Source: Natrialbaceae archaeon Tc-Br11_E2g14
Lineage (GTDB): Archaea > Halobacteriota > Halobacteria > Halobacteriales > Natrialbaceae
Direction of reading: 5' to 3'
DNA length: 46,357 nt
NCBI GenBank assembly: GCA_001564275.1
Contig: LKND01000010.1
Span: 1-46,357 of the forward strand
The notes beneath the pieces were generated by a model. That model worked only from the letters and a program-made list of their open reading frames with translations, ran no database searches and was not told where the DNA came from. Position numbers and translations under genes: made by a program. Positions 9,089 to 17,649 of the stretch are shown here, piece after piece. The stretch's first letter is position 1; each line of letters begins with the position of its first letter.

Positions 9089-10166
9089 CGAGGACGCCGA
9101 GGAGCCACAGGCGACGACGGCGGCCTCGAGTGACGCGAGCGGGGAGGGAAGCGACCCGCGAGCGCCAGGCGGTCAAGGGCGACAGGACGCCGACGACATC
9201 CCACTCCAGATCGCGGGTCACGAAGACCGCACACGACCGGGAGCCGGTGACGACTCGACTGGTGGGTCGGCGAACGAGCGCAACGGCACACCTCCGGGTG
9301 GCGAGTCGGTCCTCGAGTTCAGCGAGGACGACGACGTGGGCGAATTCGGGGAGGCTGGTGACGAAGACGAAGACGAGGTCGAACCCGTCGAACTCCTCGT
9401 CCAGCTCGCCAAAGACGGCGAGATCGATCCCTGGGACATCGACATCGTCGCCGTCACGGACAAATTCCTCGAGGTGCTCGACGAGGCCGACCTCCGCACC
9501 TCCGGGCGGGCGCTGTTCTACGCCAGCGTGCTCTTGCGAATGAAAGGTGACGAACTGTTCGCGCCCGACGAACCCGACGACGCGGAACTCCCACCGTGGG
9601 AAGCGCCTTTTGCGGACGACGACGAAGGGCAGGGGGCGTTCGATCCCGAGTTCGACCCCGTGGCTGGCCTCGAGGCCGAGATGGAGCGTCGCCTCGAGCG
9701 CAAGCACGCTCGGGGCAAACCGGAGACGCTCGACGAACTGGTGCGTGAGCTTCGGGATGCCGAACGGGGCACCAGGTGGAAGGCCTCGCGGAGTTACGAT
9801 ACGAGCGACTCACCGAGTGGTTATGGCCGTGGCGTTCAGGAGTTGAGCTATCACTCGGGAGACGACTTCAGGGTCGATGACGAGCCGACGGCCAACGACG
9901 TGACTCACACGGCCCACGAAGAGGACATCGAGTCGGTGATCGACGACGTGGACGCGGCACTCACCGAACAGTACGACAGGGGACGCGAGGAGGTGCTGTA
10001 CGCCGAAATCGAACAGGTCGGTGGCTCCCGGGTGATGACCTACCTCTCCTTGCTCTTTCTGGCCCATCGGGGGCGGATCGTCCTCGAGCAGGACGAACTG
10101 TTCGGCGACCTGTGGATTCAGCGGGCGGCCCCGGAGACGGAGGTCACCGAAGCGGTCGCGGATTGA
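9081..10166 (+). CDS. scpA: Segregation and condensation protein ScpA (kleisin)
   Basis: 361 residues from ATG 9081, overlapping the smc stop by 8 bases; an in-frame GTG at 9066 is less likely because it lies deeper in smc. The first ~95 residues are acidic, low-complexity and probably disordered. The kleisin domain starts at EVEPVELLVQLAKDGEIDPW and continues through VTDKFLEVLDEADLRTSGRA and ASVLLRMKGDELF, the ScpA N-terminal helices that bind the SMC neck. The C-terminal winged helix is near residues 285-350 (VLYAEIEQVGGSRVMTYLSL, then FLAHRGRIVLEQDELFGDLW) and contacts the SMC head. No scpB follows; the next gene is convergent. The N-terminal extension is longer than in bacterial ScpA. Confidence 0.93.
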   Translation: MTSEDAEEPQATTAASSDASGEGSDPRAPGGQGRQDADDIPLQIAGHEDRTRPGAGDDSTGGSANERNGTPPGGESVLEFSEDDDVGEFGEAGDEDEDEVEPVELLVQLAKDGEIDPWDIDIVAVTDKFLEVLDEADLRTSGRALFYASVLLRMKGDELFAPDEPDDAELPPWEAPFADDDEGQGAFDPEFDPVAGLEAEMERRLERKHARGKPETLDELVRELRDAERGTRWKASRSYDTSDSPSGYGRGVQELSYHSGDDFRVDDEPTANDVTHTAHEEDIESVIDDVDAALTEQYDRGREEVLYAEIEQVGGSRVMTYLSLLFLAHRGRIVLEQDELFGDLWIQRAAPETEVTEAVAD

Positions 10167-10182
10167 GCGCTCACTACGACTT

Positions 10183-10247
10183 TCGAAGCGGAAAACTTCG
10201 ATTACCGAAGCGTGGACGGACAGGGTAGAGAGTCCGCTCTTCCACGC
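10183..10247. other. Hairpins between convergent scpA and mtnP
   Basis: Two structures lie in the 190-base space between convergent genes. GCGTGGACGGAC (10210-10221) pairs with GTCCG (10232-10236) and TCCACGC (10241-10247), giving 12 base pairs with a 4-base bulge and a 10-base loop. Just upstream, CGAAG (10184-10188), CTTCG (10196-10200) and CGAAG (10206-10210) can form two mutually exclusive small hairpins. A transcript-end or bidirectional terminator role is plausible, but there is no clear T-run. Confidence 0.35.
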
Positions 10248-10356
10248 CGTTTGCCAGCGGCCGTCACGCACCCACCACTGCGCGTACCGACAGGCCGCTA
10301 TGATCTCAGACGATCTGCGTGGCCGTCCCAATCACCTCGGCGTCTCGAGTGACCGG

Positions 10357-11211
10357 TCAATCCAGGTACTGGCCGGCGAGCAACTCGACCCGCTCGCGGG
10401 TCTCCTCTGGAATCGATTCGGTGGGGGTGTTGATCGTGCCCTCGAGGGCCGACCACGCCTCGCTCTCGAAGTCTTCGGGCATGGTGCGGATGGCCTCCTC
10501 GATGACCGCATTGAGTGATTCCTGGTTTGCCGCGGCGTTCTCGAGCACCTCCTCGAGGGTGACTTCACTGTCGGTCTTCCAGACGTCGTAGTCGGTGATG
10601 CCGGTCACGGTGGCGTAGCTCAACTCGGCCTCGCGGGCGAGTTTCGCCTCGGGAATGGTCGTCATGCCGACAACGTCCCACCCCTGCTCGCGGTAGAACT
10701 CGCTCTCGGCTTTCGTCGAGTACTGTGGTCCCTCGATGCAGACGTACGTCCCGCCCTGCTGGACCGCGGTGTCGGTCGCCGACTCCGCCGCTGACGCGAG
10801 GTGGTCGACCATGGCCGGACAGTAGGGGTCGGCAAATCCCATGTGGACGACCATCCCGTCGCCGAAGAACGTGGGCTGGCGGTGTTTCGTCCGGTCGAAT
10901 ATCTGATCTGGGATCACGAGCGACTGCGGGGGCAGGTCCTCGCGGAGGCTTCCCACCGCGTTCGTCGAGATGACGCGGTCGACGCCGGCTGCCTTCAGCG
11001 CGTAGATGTTGGCCCGATAGCTCGCCCCTGTCGGAGTGTGGCGATGATCCTCCCCGTGTCGGGGAAGGAAGACGACCTCCTCGCCGGCGAGTTCGCCCAT
11101 CGTCAGGTCGTCACTCGGGTCGCCGTATGGGGTCGACACCGATTCGGTCCGGACGTGCTCGAGTGGGAGTGCCTCGTAGATGCCGCTGCCGCCGATGACG
11201 CCGATGGTCAT
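10357..11211 (-). CDS. mtnP: S-methyl-5'-thioadenosine phosphorylase
   Basis: 284 residues from ATG 11211; a frame extension to 11235 adds eight unlikely residues. It belongs to the PNP/MTAP phosphorylase family, which splits methylthioadenosine with phosphate to adenine and methylthioribose-1-phosphate in methionine salvage. Visible family segments: MTIGVIGGSGIYEALPLEHV with the phosphate loop, LPRHGEDHRHTPTGASYRAN, STNAVGSLRED, DQIFDRTKHRQPTFF, CIEGPQYSTKAESEFYR, WDVVGMTTIPEAKLAREAEL and GITDYDVW. A TATA-like CGTTTAGGTG at about 11235-11244 is 27 bases upstream, supporting a leaderless start. It is divergent from the MATE gene. Purine nucleoside phosphorylase activity on adenosine or guanosine cannot be excluded from sequence. 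Confidence 0.9.
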   Translation of the reverse strand: MTIGVIGGSGIYEALPLEHVRTESVSTPYGDPSDDLTMGELAGEEVVFLPRHGEDHRHTPTGASYRANIYALKAAGVDRVISTNAVGSLREDLPPQSLVIPDQIFDRTKHRQPTFFGDGMVVHMGFADPYCPAMVDHLASAAESATDTAVQQGGTYVCIEGPQYSTKAESEFYREQGWDVVGMTTIPEAKLAREAELSYATVTGITDYDVWKTDSEVTLEEVLENAAANQESLNAVIEEAIRTMPEDFESEAWSALEGTINTPTESIPEETRERVELLAGQYLD

Positions 11212-11315
11212 GGTTCCAACTCCCCGTGGCGGCACCTAAACGATGTGGATTCGTGTGCTCGGACTGGGTCGACGACCACACCGACCCATGGTTCGTGGTA
11301 CCGTCTCTGACAAGT

Positions 11316-11326
11316 GTTCAAATAGC
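11316..11326 (+). promoter_or_regulatory. TATA box of the MATE gene
   Basis: GTTCAAATAGC is centred about 28 bases before ATG 11349. This supports the internal ATG rather than the longer frame from 11226, which would overlap the divergent mtnP promoter. Confidence 0.6.
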
Positions 11327-11348
11327 CCCGGTGCCATTTCGGTTCGTA

Positions 11349-13001
11349 ATGGCTCCCGCCGACGATGTCGACGGTTCACCTCACGAGGAGCCTGCCGAAT
11401 CGACCGACAGTGACACTGCCCCTGGTCCCTCAGCGGGGGTCGACGAGCGGCCTCCCGACGACGGTGGCGACGAGGGGTCGCCAGTTGACGGTGGTGACGA
11501 TTCGTCCATGGCTGACGACGGGGGGTCCACACCCGACGGCGAGGCGAAACCAGCCTCGAACGGGGGTCCCTCGAATCTCACGGAGGGCGCGTTGCTCAGG
11601 CCCATGTTTCATCTCGCGTGGCCGCTGGTGGTCATCCAGTTGTTGCAGGTGGCCTACAACGTCGGCGACACGTTCTGGCTCGGGGCGCTCTCGCCGGACG
11701 CGGTCGGTGCCCTGAGTCTGGCCTTCCCGCTCATTTTCTTCCTCATCTCGATCGGCGGCGGATTCACCGCTGCGGGGGCCATTCTGATCGCCCAGCACAC
11801 CGGTGCCGAGAGCGGGGCGGGTGGGATGATCGCTGGCCAGACGCTCTCGTTCATTTCCATGCTCGCGATCGTGCTCGGTGTCGTCGGCTATTTCGTTACC
11901 GACCCAATGCTCGCGCTCCTGCCGGCAGAGGGGGAGACGGCGACGAACGTCGTTCCGCTCGCGGCCGATTACATGCGCATTTTCTTCCTGGGAATGCCGT
12001 TTCTCTTCGGCTTCTTCATCTTCGTCTCGCTCATGCGCGGGTACGGCAACACCCGTGCCCCGATGCGAGTGATGGCTGTCAGCGTCGTCATCAACCTGGC
12101 CATCGATCCACTGCTCATCTTCGGTGTCGGGCCGTTTCCACGCCTCGAGATCCAGGGCGCCGCCGTCGCGACGGTGTTCTCACGCGGCGTGGCCACCGCC
12201 ATCGGGCTTTACATCCTGTTTTATACGGACGTGGGCCCGGACATCCAGGTGGGCCATCTCGTGCCCCGTCTCGAGTACGTCTCGAAGATCACTAGGCTTG
12301 GGGTGCCGACCGCCCTCGAGCAGTCGATGAGCTCGCTCGCGATGATCGCGATGACGGCGATGGTGGCCACGTTCCCGCCCGCAGTCGTGGCGGCCTACGG
12401 TCTCGGGAACCGCCTCATCTCCCTGGCGTTCCTCCCCGCCATGGGAATGGGACAGGCGACGGACACCATCGTCGGTCAGAATCTCGGGGCCGAAAAGCCC
12501 GAGCGAGCCGAGCGGGCGACGTGGATCGCCTCGGCCGCGATCGCGGGGATCATGCTCGGCGCGACGGCCATCGCGTTCGTCTTCACCGAACCGATCGTGA
12601 GCGTGTTCATGACTGCCGACGAAGCGGGAGCCGCGGAGACGATTCACTACGGGACGATCTACCTCCAGATCGCGGCAGCGATGTTCGTCTTCATGGGGGT
12701 CCTGCAGGTCATCCTCGGTGCGTTCCGCGGGGCCGGGAACACCAAGACAGCCCTGGTGTTCTCCGTCGTCACGCTCTGGATCGCTCGCGTCCCGGTCAGT
12801 TACTACCTGATCTTCGTCGCCGGGTGGGGAACCACCGGGATCTGGATCGGGGTCGTCGCGGGCGACGTCATCGGGGCCCTCGCCGCGATTGCGTACTTCA
12901 CCAGGGGCACCTGGAAGGAGTCGATCGTAGAGGAGACCCCGAACGCCGACCGGGACCCGTCGAATTCGATGGAGTCCTCGACCGCGCAGACGGACGATTG
13001 A
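11349..13001 (+). CDS. MATE family efflux transporter
   Basis: 550 residues. The first ~78 are an acidic, Gly/Pro/Ser-rich cytoplasmic extension (PDDGGDEGSPVDGGDDS and similar). Twelve helices then start at EGALLRPMFHLAWPLVVIQL. Typical MATE features are the start of each half (VGDTFWLGALSPDAVGALSL and FPPAVVAAYGLGNRLISLAF) and AMGMGQATDTIVGQNLGAEK in the second half. MATE proteins export drugs or metabolites in exchange for Na+ or H+; Na+ would suit a halophile, but the coupling ion is not readable here. The N-terminal extension is unusually long. The neighbours on both sides are on the opposite strand, so it is monocistronic. Confidence 0.9.
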   Translation: MAPADDVDGSPHEEPAESTDSDTAPGPSAGVDERPPDDGGDEGSPVDGGDDSSMADDGGSTPDGEAKPASNGGPSNLTEGALLRPMFHLAWPLVVIQLLQVAYNVGDTFWLGALSPDAVGALSLAFPLIFFLISIGGGFTAAGAILIAQHTGAESGAGGMIAGQTLSFISMLAIVLGVVGYFVTDPMLALLPAEGETATNVVPLAADYMRIFFLGMPFLFGFFIFVSLMRGYGNTRAPMRVMAVSVVINLAIDPLLIFGVGPFPRLEIQGAAVATVFSRGVATAIGLYILFYTDVGPDIQVGHLVPRLEYVSKITRLGVPTALEQSMSSLAMIAMTAMVATFPPAVVAAYGLGNRLISLAFLPAMGMGQATDTIVGQNLGAEKPERAERATWIASAAIAGIMLGATAIAFVFTEPIVSVFMTADEAGAAETIHYGTIYLQIAAAMFVFMGVLQVILGAFRGAGNTKTALVFSVVTLWIARVPVSYYLIFVAGWGTTGIWIGVVAGDVIGALAAIAYFTRGTWKESIVEETPNADRDPSNSMESSTAQTDD

Positions 13002-13151
13002 CGCGTCTCGAGGCTCACCGTCGGGTCGGGATCTGTGGCGTTGGCTGGCGGGTGCTCGAGTGGGGTGTTTATCGCGGTCTGCTACCGGTATCTACACGCG
13101 CAGCCATGCTGTCGTCTGGCGACGAACCGTTCGGCGACGCCAGCGAGCCGC

Positions 13152-13847
13152 TTACTCCGCCAGCGCCCACTCACCGGGGGCGGTCATGCGAACGACCTCG
13201 CGGCGCTCCATCTCGGTCAGCACCTCTGTCAGGCGGTTGGGCTGGGCGATCTCCATCCCGATGCGCTCGACTTGGTGGTACTCCTTGAGGTAGTGGCGAA
13301 GGTCCCCCTTCGTGAACGACTCCTGGTCCGCCTTCGCCATCACGCCCGAGATGAGGTCGACCATGTCCTCGATGAAGTTCCAGGGATAGACGACCCAGGC
13401 CCACTCCTCGAGGACCTCGCCGATGTAGTCTGGTTCGAACTCGCTGGTCTGGAGAAGTTGCAGGGTTGCCGTGCGGACCTCGCCCGCGTTGCGGTCCTCG
13501 ACGTACTCCTGGGCGCGCTTGATGGAGCCGCCCGTGTCGGCGATGTCGTCGATGATGAGGACGTCCTTCCCCTCGACGCTCCCCTCTGGCATCGGGTAGC
13601 GAATCGTCGGCTCGCCGGATTTCGCCGCGGTGCCGACGTAGTGTTCCATCTTTAGACTCGTCAGGTCGTCCATCCCGAGGAAGTCACAGATACATCGGCC
13701 CGCAAACCAGCCCCCACGGGCTAGCGCGACGATGACGTCGGGCTCGAACGCGTCGCGGCGAACGTCGTCGCTGACGTCCCGACAGAGGCTGTAGATGTAC
13801 TCCCAGTTCGTGATCGTGCACTTGAATTCGTCCGGTAGGTCGGACAT
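13152..13847 (-). CDS. Phosphoribosyltransferase (HGPRT-like)
   Basis: 231-residue cytosolic type I phosphoribosyltransferase. The PRPP-binding loop is VLIIDDIADTGGS with the two acidic residues and the TGGS phosphate loop. Upstream, EPDVIVALARGGWFAGRCIC is the PPi-loop region. A C-terminal tail of about 70 residues (LKEYHQVERIGMEIAQPNRL, then TEMERREVVRM) looks like a winged helix, possibly for regulation. Archaeal relatives are annotated as purine phosphoribosyltransferases; the base is not decided by what I can see. A TATA-like CTCTTAAATC around 13886-13895 suggests a leader of about 16 bases. It converges on the MATE gene with a 150-base gap. Confidence 0.85.
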   Translation of the reverse strand: MSDLPDEFKCTITNWEYIYSLCRDVSDDVRRDAFEPDVIVALARGGWFAGRCICDFLGMDDLTSLKMEHYVGTAAKSGEPTIRYPMPEGSVEGKDVLIIDDIADTGGSIKRAQEYVEDRNAGEVRTATLQLLQTSEFEPDYIGEVLEEWAWVVYPWNFIEDMVDLISGVMAKADQESFTKGDLRHYLKEYHQVERIGMEIAQPNRLTEVLTEMERREVVRMTAPGEWALAE

Positions 13848-14009
13848 TGCGTGTGGCCACCTATCTCGAGACGATGCAGTGGGCTCTCTTAAATCGGCTG
13901 ATACCGATCGCCATCACCGATTGTCCGCGCCGCGACGCCGGTTCTCGTCCCCGCCCGGGACGGGGGGACGCCGAATTCAGCGGCTCGGTTCCACTCTGCG
14001 TGGCTGTCC

Positions 14010-14171
14010 TCACCCGATCCTGTCCTCGGCAACGACCGTGACGGTCACCGCACCACAGCCACACTCGTAGACGTGGCGGGTCCCGGCTGTCGTCGTCATG
14101 GCCAGCCGGAACTGTTCGTCGTCGAGAGCGTGGTCACACCGGGTGCACCGACAGTCGATGGACTCGAGCAT
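14010..14171 (-). CDS. Small Cys-rich zinc-ribbon-like protein
   Basis: 53 residues from ATG 14171 (MLESIDCRCTRCDHALDDEQ...). Cys7, Cys9, Cys12, Cys37 and Cys39 form CxCxxC and CxC pairs (ESIDCRCTRC, YECGCGAV) as in small zinc-binding proteins, which are common in haloarchaea. The second half is beta-rich (AVTVTVVAE). A longer frame from 14264 has a non-acidic, Ser/Leu-rich N-terminus and is unlikely. Function unknown. Too short for certainty; the Cys pattern is the main support. Confidence 0.6.
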   Translation of the reverse strand: MLESIDCRCTRCDHALDDEQFRLAMTTTAGTRHVYECGCGAVTVTVVAEDRIG

Positions 14172-14275
14172 AGCATCCCCTGGCACCCGCCGATACCTCA
14201 AGGTCCGCCAACAGGAAAGTGAAAGTGAAAGTGGTGTGAACGTTCCTCCAGCTGGGTTCTTCACCGACGTCGCAA

Positions 14276-14288
14276 CTTCTATTTACCC
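14276..14288 (+). promoter_or_regulatory. TATA box of the GH2-like gene
   Basis: ACTTCTATTTACC lies about 27 bases before ATG 14310, matching a leaderless transcript and favouring 14310 over the GTG at 14304. Confidence 0.5.
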
Positions 14289-14309
14289 ACCGTTCAGTGA
14301 TCTGTGGTA

Positions 14310-16190
14310 ATGGCTGGCAAGTGGACGGCTGGTATCGTGACGTCGCCCCCGAGTGCGGGGACCCCGACCGTCGAGCGGTGGCACCAGACGTCGGTCCCCG
14401 GCCGACCGGCGTCGTTGCTCGAGGGCCTCGACACCGAGGACACGGTGGGCTACCGGACCACGTTTGCCGACCCTCGCTCGACCGAGGACGAGCGAACGCG
14501 CCTCGCCCTCCGGGGGGCGGTGGGGCTCGAATCGGTCTGGATCAACGGCACCGAACACGCCTTCGAGTCGGTGAGTCCGTACTTCCTCCCGACGTACCTC
14601 GAGTTCGAGCCCGAGACGGAGAACGAACTGCTCGTCTGTCTCGATGCCGGTGCGTCCCCGGGCGGAATATACGAAACGGACGACGTCCCGGCCGCCAGCG
14701 GGATGCCCGGCCTCTGGTGGGATGCCGAGGTGCAAGTGCGCCCAAGGACGTTCCTCGCGTCCCTCGAGACACGCCCGCGGGTCACCGACGATGGGGCACT
14801 CCTCGACATCGGTATCGAGGTCGCCGTCGGCGACGAGCCACTCGACGATGCGATCACGCTGTCGATGCGACCCGAGGGGTTCCACGGCGGGGCCACCATG
14901 GATCGCGTTCGCGTGAGCGGCGAGGCAGGGGAACGGGTCACCGTCTCTACGACACTCGACGTTCGCGACCCGGCGCTGTGGTGGCCCCGAGGGTACGGCG
15001 AGCAGCATCGCTACACGGTCCGAGCAAAACTCGGCGACGATGCGACGGAGACGACCACGGGACTGCGAACGATCGAACGCACGGACGACGGATTGCTGGT
15101 CAACGGCCGACGGCTTCGAGTACGAGGCGTCGAACGCCGGCCCGGTGGCGACCCGCGATCCGACGTCGAGCGTGCACTCGACTTGAACGCGACGCTCGTG
15201 CGTGTGCGCGGTCACGCTCCCTCCCCCGCGCTCTACCGAGCGTGTGACGAGGCCGGACTGCTGGTCTGGCAGGACCTGCCCATCCGGGGCGATCGCTTCG
15301 AACGCGATCGGGCGACCACGGTGCTCGAATCAATTCTCGAGGCATTCGGTGGGCACCCCAGTTTGGCCTGTCTGGGGATTCAGGACGAACCCGTGGATCC
15401 GTTCGAGCGTCCTGTCGGCGGTGGTCGAGTCGGCCGACTCGCGTTCCGCTGGCGAACCTGGCGTGCTGGGAACGACGGCGGTGACGCGCAGGCAGTTGCC
15501 GCGAGCGTTCCCGAGGAGTACGTGTCGGTACCGATCACGGGTGCTCCGGGATTGGACGCGACAGCAACCACGCTCGCTCCAGGGTGGCAGTACCTCGACC
15601 TCGCCGATCTGGAGTGGCTCCTCGAGCGCTATCCCGATCTCGGCAGGATCGTCGGTGCCTACGGCACCCAATCGGTAACCGCCGAGGACCGGGACCCTGC
15701 GACCATACCGGGGGTCGATGCGGCCGCGTACGAGCAACGAGCCGAGTCGGCCGAGGCGTCACTCACGTATCAGGCGAACGCCGTTCGACGACTCACGGAG
15801 ACACTGCGCCGCCACGAATCCGCTATGCTCGTGGCCTCGAGCCTTCGTGATAGCGCATCCGGTGGCGGCTCGGGGGTCCTGACACTCGAGGGTGAGGAAA
15901 AGCCGGCCTACGAGGCCCTGAAGCGGGCGTTCGAACCAGTGCTCCCCATCCTCGAGTCGACGCCGCGTCCCGGCACCACCGTCGCGCTTGCGCTGGTGAA
16001 CGACTCGTCATCACTCGTCGAGACGACGGTGTCCTGGCAGGCCGGTGACGAGGATGGAACGGCGTCGGTTTCGGTCAGTGCAATGGGGTCGGCCACCGTC
16101 GGTACGGTCGACATACCCACGGATGCCGACGCCGTCGCGGTGACCGTCGACCTCGAGAAGCGGTCGGTGACGAATCGCTATCCTTTATAA
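14310..16190 (+). CDS. Glycoside hydrolase family 2-like protein, divergent active site
   Basis: 626 residues with the order of a GH2 beta-mannosidase or glucuronidase: N-terminal jelly-roll (about 45-150, with LRGAVGLESVWINGTE), immunoglobulin-like domain ending in DPALWWPRGYGEQHRYTV (220-237), then a TIM barrel. In the barrel, YRACDEAGLLVWQDLP (309-324) and HPSLACLGIQDEP (349-361) match GH2 landmarks; Glu360 is at the acid/base position. The nucleophile block, usually SE(F/Y)G.QS, reads VGAYGTQS (448-455), with Ala450 in place of Glu. The barrel also looks short. No signal peptide, so cytoplasmic. It may be a non-hydrolytic sugar-binding relative, or use another residue. Sugar-related genes are absent around it. 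Confidence 0.72.
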   Translation: MAGKWTAGIVTSPPSAGTPTVERWHQTSVPGRPASLLEGLDTEDTVGYRTTFADPRSTEDERTRLALRGAVGLESVWINGTEHAFESVSPYFLPTYLEFEPETENELLVCLDAGASPGGIYETDDVPAASGMPGLWWDAEVQVRPRTFLASLETRPRVTDDGALLDIGIEVAVGDEPLDDAITLSMRPEGFHGGATMDRVRVSGEAGERVTVSTTLDVRDPALWWPRGYGEQHRYTVRAKLGDDATETTTGLRTIERTDDGLLVNGRRLRVRGVERRPGGDPRSDVERALDLNATLVRVRGHAPSPALYRACDEAGLLVWQDLPIRGDRFERDRATTVLESILEAFGGHPSLACLGIQDEPVDPFERPVGGGRVGRLAFRWRTWRAGNDGGDAQAVAASVPEEYVSVPITGAPGLDATATTLAPGWQYLDLADLEWLLERYPDLGRIVGAYGTQSVTAEDRDPATIPGVDAAAYEQRAESAEASLTYQANAVRRLTETLRRHESAMLVASSLRDSASGGGSGVLTLEGEEKPAYEALKRAFEPVLPILESTPRPGTTVALALVNDSSSLVETTVSWQAGDEDGTASVSVSAMGSATVGTVDIPTDADAVAVTVDLEKRSVTNRYPL

Positions 16191-16267
16191 CAGGTGTCGG
16201 TTCCTGTGTGTCCAGTTCTCATGGGCTATCGCGTCCCCTGACAACGGTTTTCACAGTTCCGTATACC

Positions 16268-16306
16268 GGTACATTTAAATGTTGGCCGGCGGTATGTGGA
16301 GATACC
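16268..16306 (+). promoter_or_regulatory. Palindromic AT-rich box and small hairpin before the coiled-coil gene
   Basis: ACATTTAAATGT (16271-16282) is a perfect 12-base palindrome resembling a strong TATA box readable in either direction. GGTAT (16291-16295) and ATACC (16302-16306) form a small hairpin. The box is about 145 bases from the likely start codon 16428, so it would give a long leader, or serve an unseen short RNA. A closer TATA-like AATCTTATTC (16350-16359) may be the main promoter. Confidence 0.35.
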
Positions 16307-16427
16307 AGAACGCCACCGGGGCGCGTATCGCTCGACGATCGATGACAGGAAATCTTATTCACCGGGTTTTCGCCAGTCGTGAGCGGTCGTGCCGGCCGGT
16401 GCGGGTATGGCACAGAGGGTAACAACA

Positions 16428-17309
16428 ATGGTAGACGAATCGAAAAACATCGAACTCACAGACGATCACCTCGAAAACAATTCCAAAGGACAACTCATCA
16501 AGAAGGCTGGACAGCTCCGAGACCGACGAAACGAGCTGAACCAGATGGCCTCCGAGCGTGCCGGCAAGCGTGACGAACTCAACGCCAAAACGCGCGAGAA
16601 GGTCGACGAGGCCCAGGAACACCGCGAGAAACGCGACGAGCTCAACGAGCAGGTCCAAGAGCACAAGGAGAAGCGAAACGAGCTCAACGCCGAGGCCAAC
16701 AAACTGTTCGACAAGGTCGAGCGCCTCAAGTCGGACATGGAGATCGGCGAGGGCAAGGACCTCGAACAGCTCGAGTCCGAGATCGAACAGCTCGAGTTCA
16801 AACAGCAGACGGAGGTCCTCTCCTCGGAGGAAGAGCGTGACCTCATCGAGAAGATCGAGGAGAAACGCGAGGAGTACGCCGAACGCAAGGACAAACTCGA
16901 GGACAACGGTGATCTCGAGGCGCTCGTCGAGAAGGCAGAGGAGGTCCGCTCCGATGCGTCCCAGCACCACCAGAAGGTGACGGAGCTCGCGGACAAGGCC
17001 CAGGAACACCACAACCAGATGATCGAGGCCTACCGCGAGGCCGACGACATCCGTGACGACGCCGACGAGATGCACGAGTCGTTCGTCGAGGCCCAGGAGG
17101 CGGCCGACCGCCACCACGAAGACTTCGTCCGTGTCCAGAAGCGACTGCGCGAGATGGACAAGAAAGAGGAGAAACAGCGCCAGTCCGCTCGCGACCAGAA
17201 GAAAGAGGAAGCGAAGGCCGAAGCCGAGGAGATCTATCAGAAGTTCAAGGAGGGCGAGACCCTCGACACCGAGGACCTGATGAAACTCCAGAAGACCGGC
17301 CTGCTCTAA
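16428..17309 (+). CDS. Long coiled-coil protein (COG1340-like)
   Basis: 293 residues from ATG 16428, with GAGGG nine bases upstream; in-frame starts exist at 16389 and 16407. Almost the whole chain (about 15-270) is charged alpha-helical coiled coil rich in repeated KRDELN / KRNELN units (AGKRDELN, REKRDELN, KEKRNELN). The C-terminus (EEIYQKFKEGETLDTEDLMK) looks like a short globular cap. It resembles the uncharacterised archaeal coiled-coil proteins of COG1340, conserved in Euryarchaeota; no biochemical role is established that I know of. Older annotations sometimes call relatives phosphoserine phosphatase, which nothing here supports: no HAD motif is visible. Confidence 0.82.
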   Translation: MVDESKNIELTDDHLENNSKGQLIKKAGQLRDRRNELNQMASERAGKRDELNAKTREKVDEAQEHREKRDELNEQVQEHKEKRNELNAEANKLFDKVERLKSDMEIGEGKDLEQLESEIEQLEFKQQTEVLSSEEERDLIEKIEEKREEYAERKDKLEDNGDLEALVEKAEEVRSDASQHHQKVTELADKAQEHHNQMIEAYREADDIRDDADEMHESFVEAQEAADRHHEDFVRVQKRLREMDKKEEKQRQSARDQKKEEAKAEAEEIYQKFKEGETLDTEDLMKLQKTGLL

Positions 17310-17649
17310 TTCGACTCTCTATTGCTGTTTTCGCTGATTCAGGAGCACCAGCGCCAGGTCTGGCAGGGATCGGGTGTGAAGTGCAGTCGGTACGGGCGAG
17401 CTGGGGGCTGCGGTCGTCAGGGGCCGGTCGCCGCCCACGTCGGCGGGCGGGGGGCGATCGGTAGTAACCCCTCTGCATAGGGCGACGCCCAGTCCTACGA
17501 TCTCGTGTGCCTGAGCGGCGTCGAGCCAGTTTGGAGCCTCGAGCGAAAGTGAGGAAAGCAACGACGCGAACGTGGTCGGCGGGTGCCGGTCAGACACTAC
17601 ACTTACCACGCCGGCGAGCCCACTCCAGGTATGTCACGAGGTGTCGCCT
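17310..17649. other. 340-base spacer between coiled-coil gene and sppA
   Basis: A GC-rich stretch with a G-run block around 17420-17460. A 96-codon minus frame (17319-17609) is open but GTG-started, not acidic and Ser/Pro/Leu-rich, unlike proteins of this genome, so I do not call it. The last 60 bases hold the sppA control region: TATA-like ACACTTACC (17597-17606) and a 9-codon leader frame. Confidence 0.4.

Noticed and set aside
17500-17580. GAGGAAAGC-containing stretch reminiscent of RNase P RNA
   Set aside because: Only a few bases agree with the conserved core, and the rest of the RNA cannot be found.
17319-17609. 96-codon minus-strand frame between the coiled-coil gene and sppA
   Set aside because: GTG start, few acidic residues, Ser/Pro/Leu bias unlike the rest of the proteome, and no promoter at a fitting distance.
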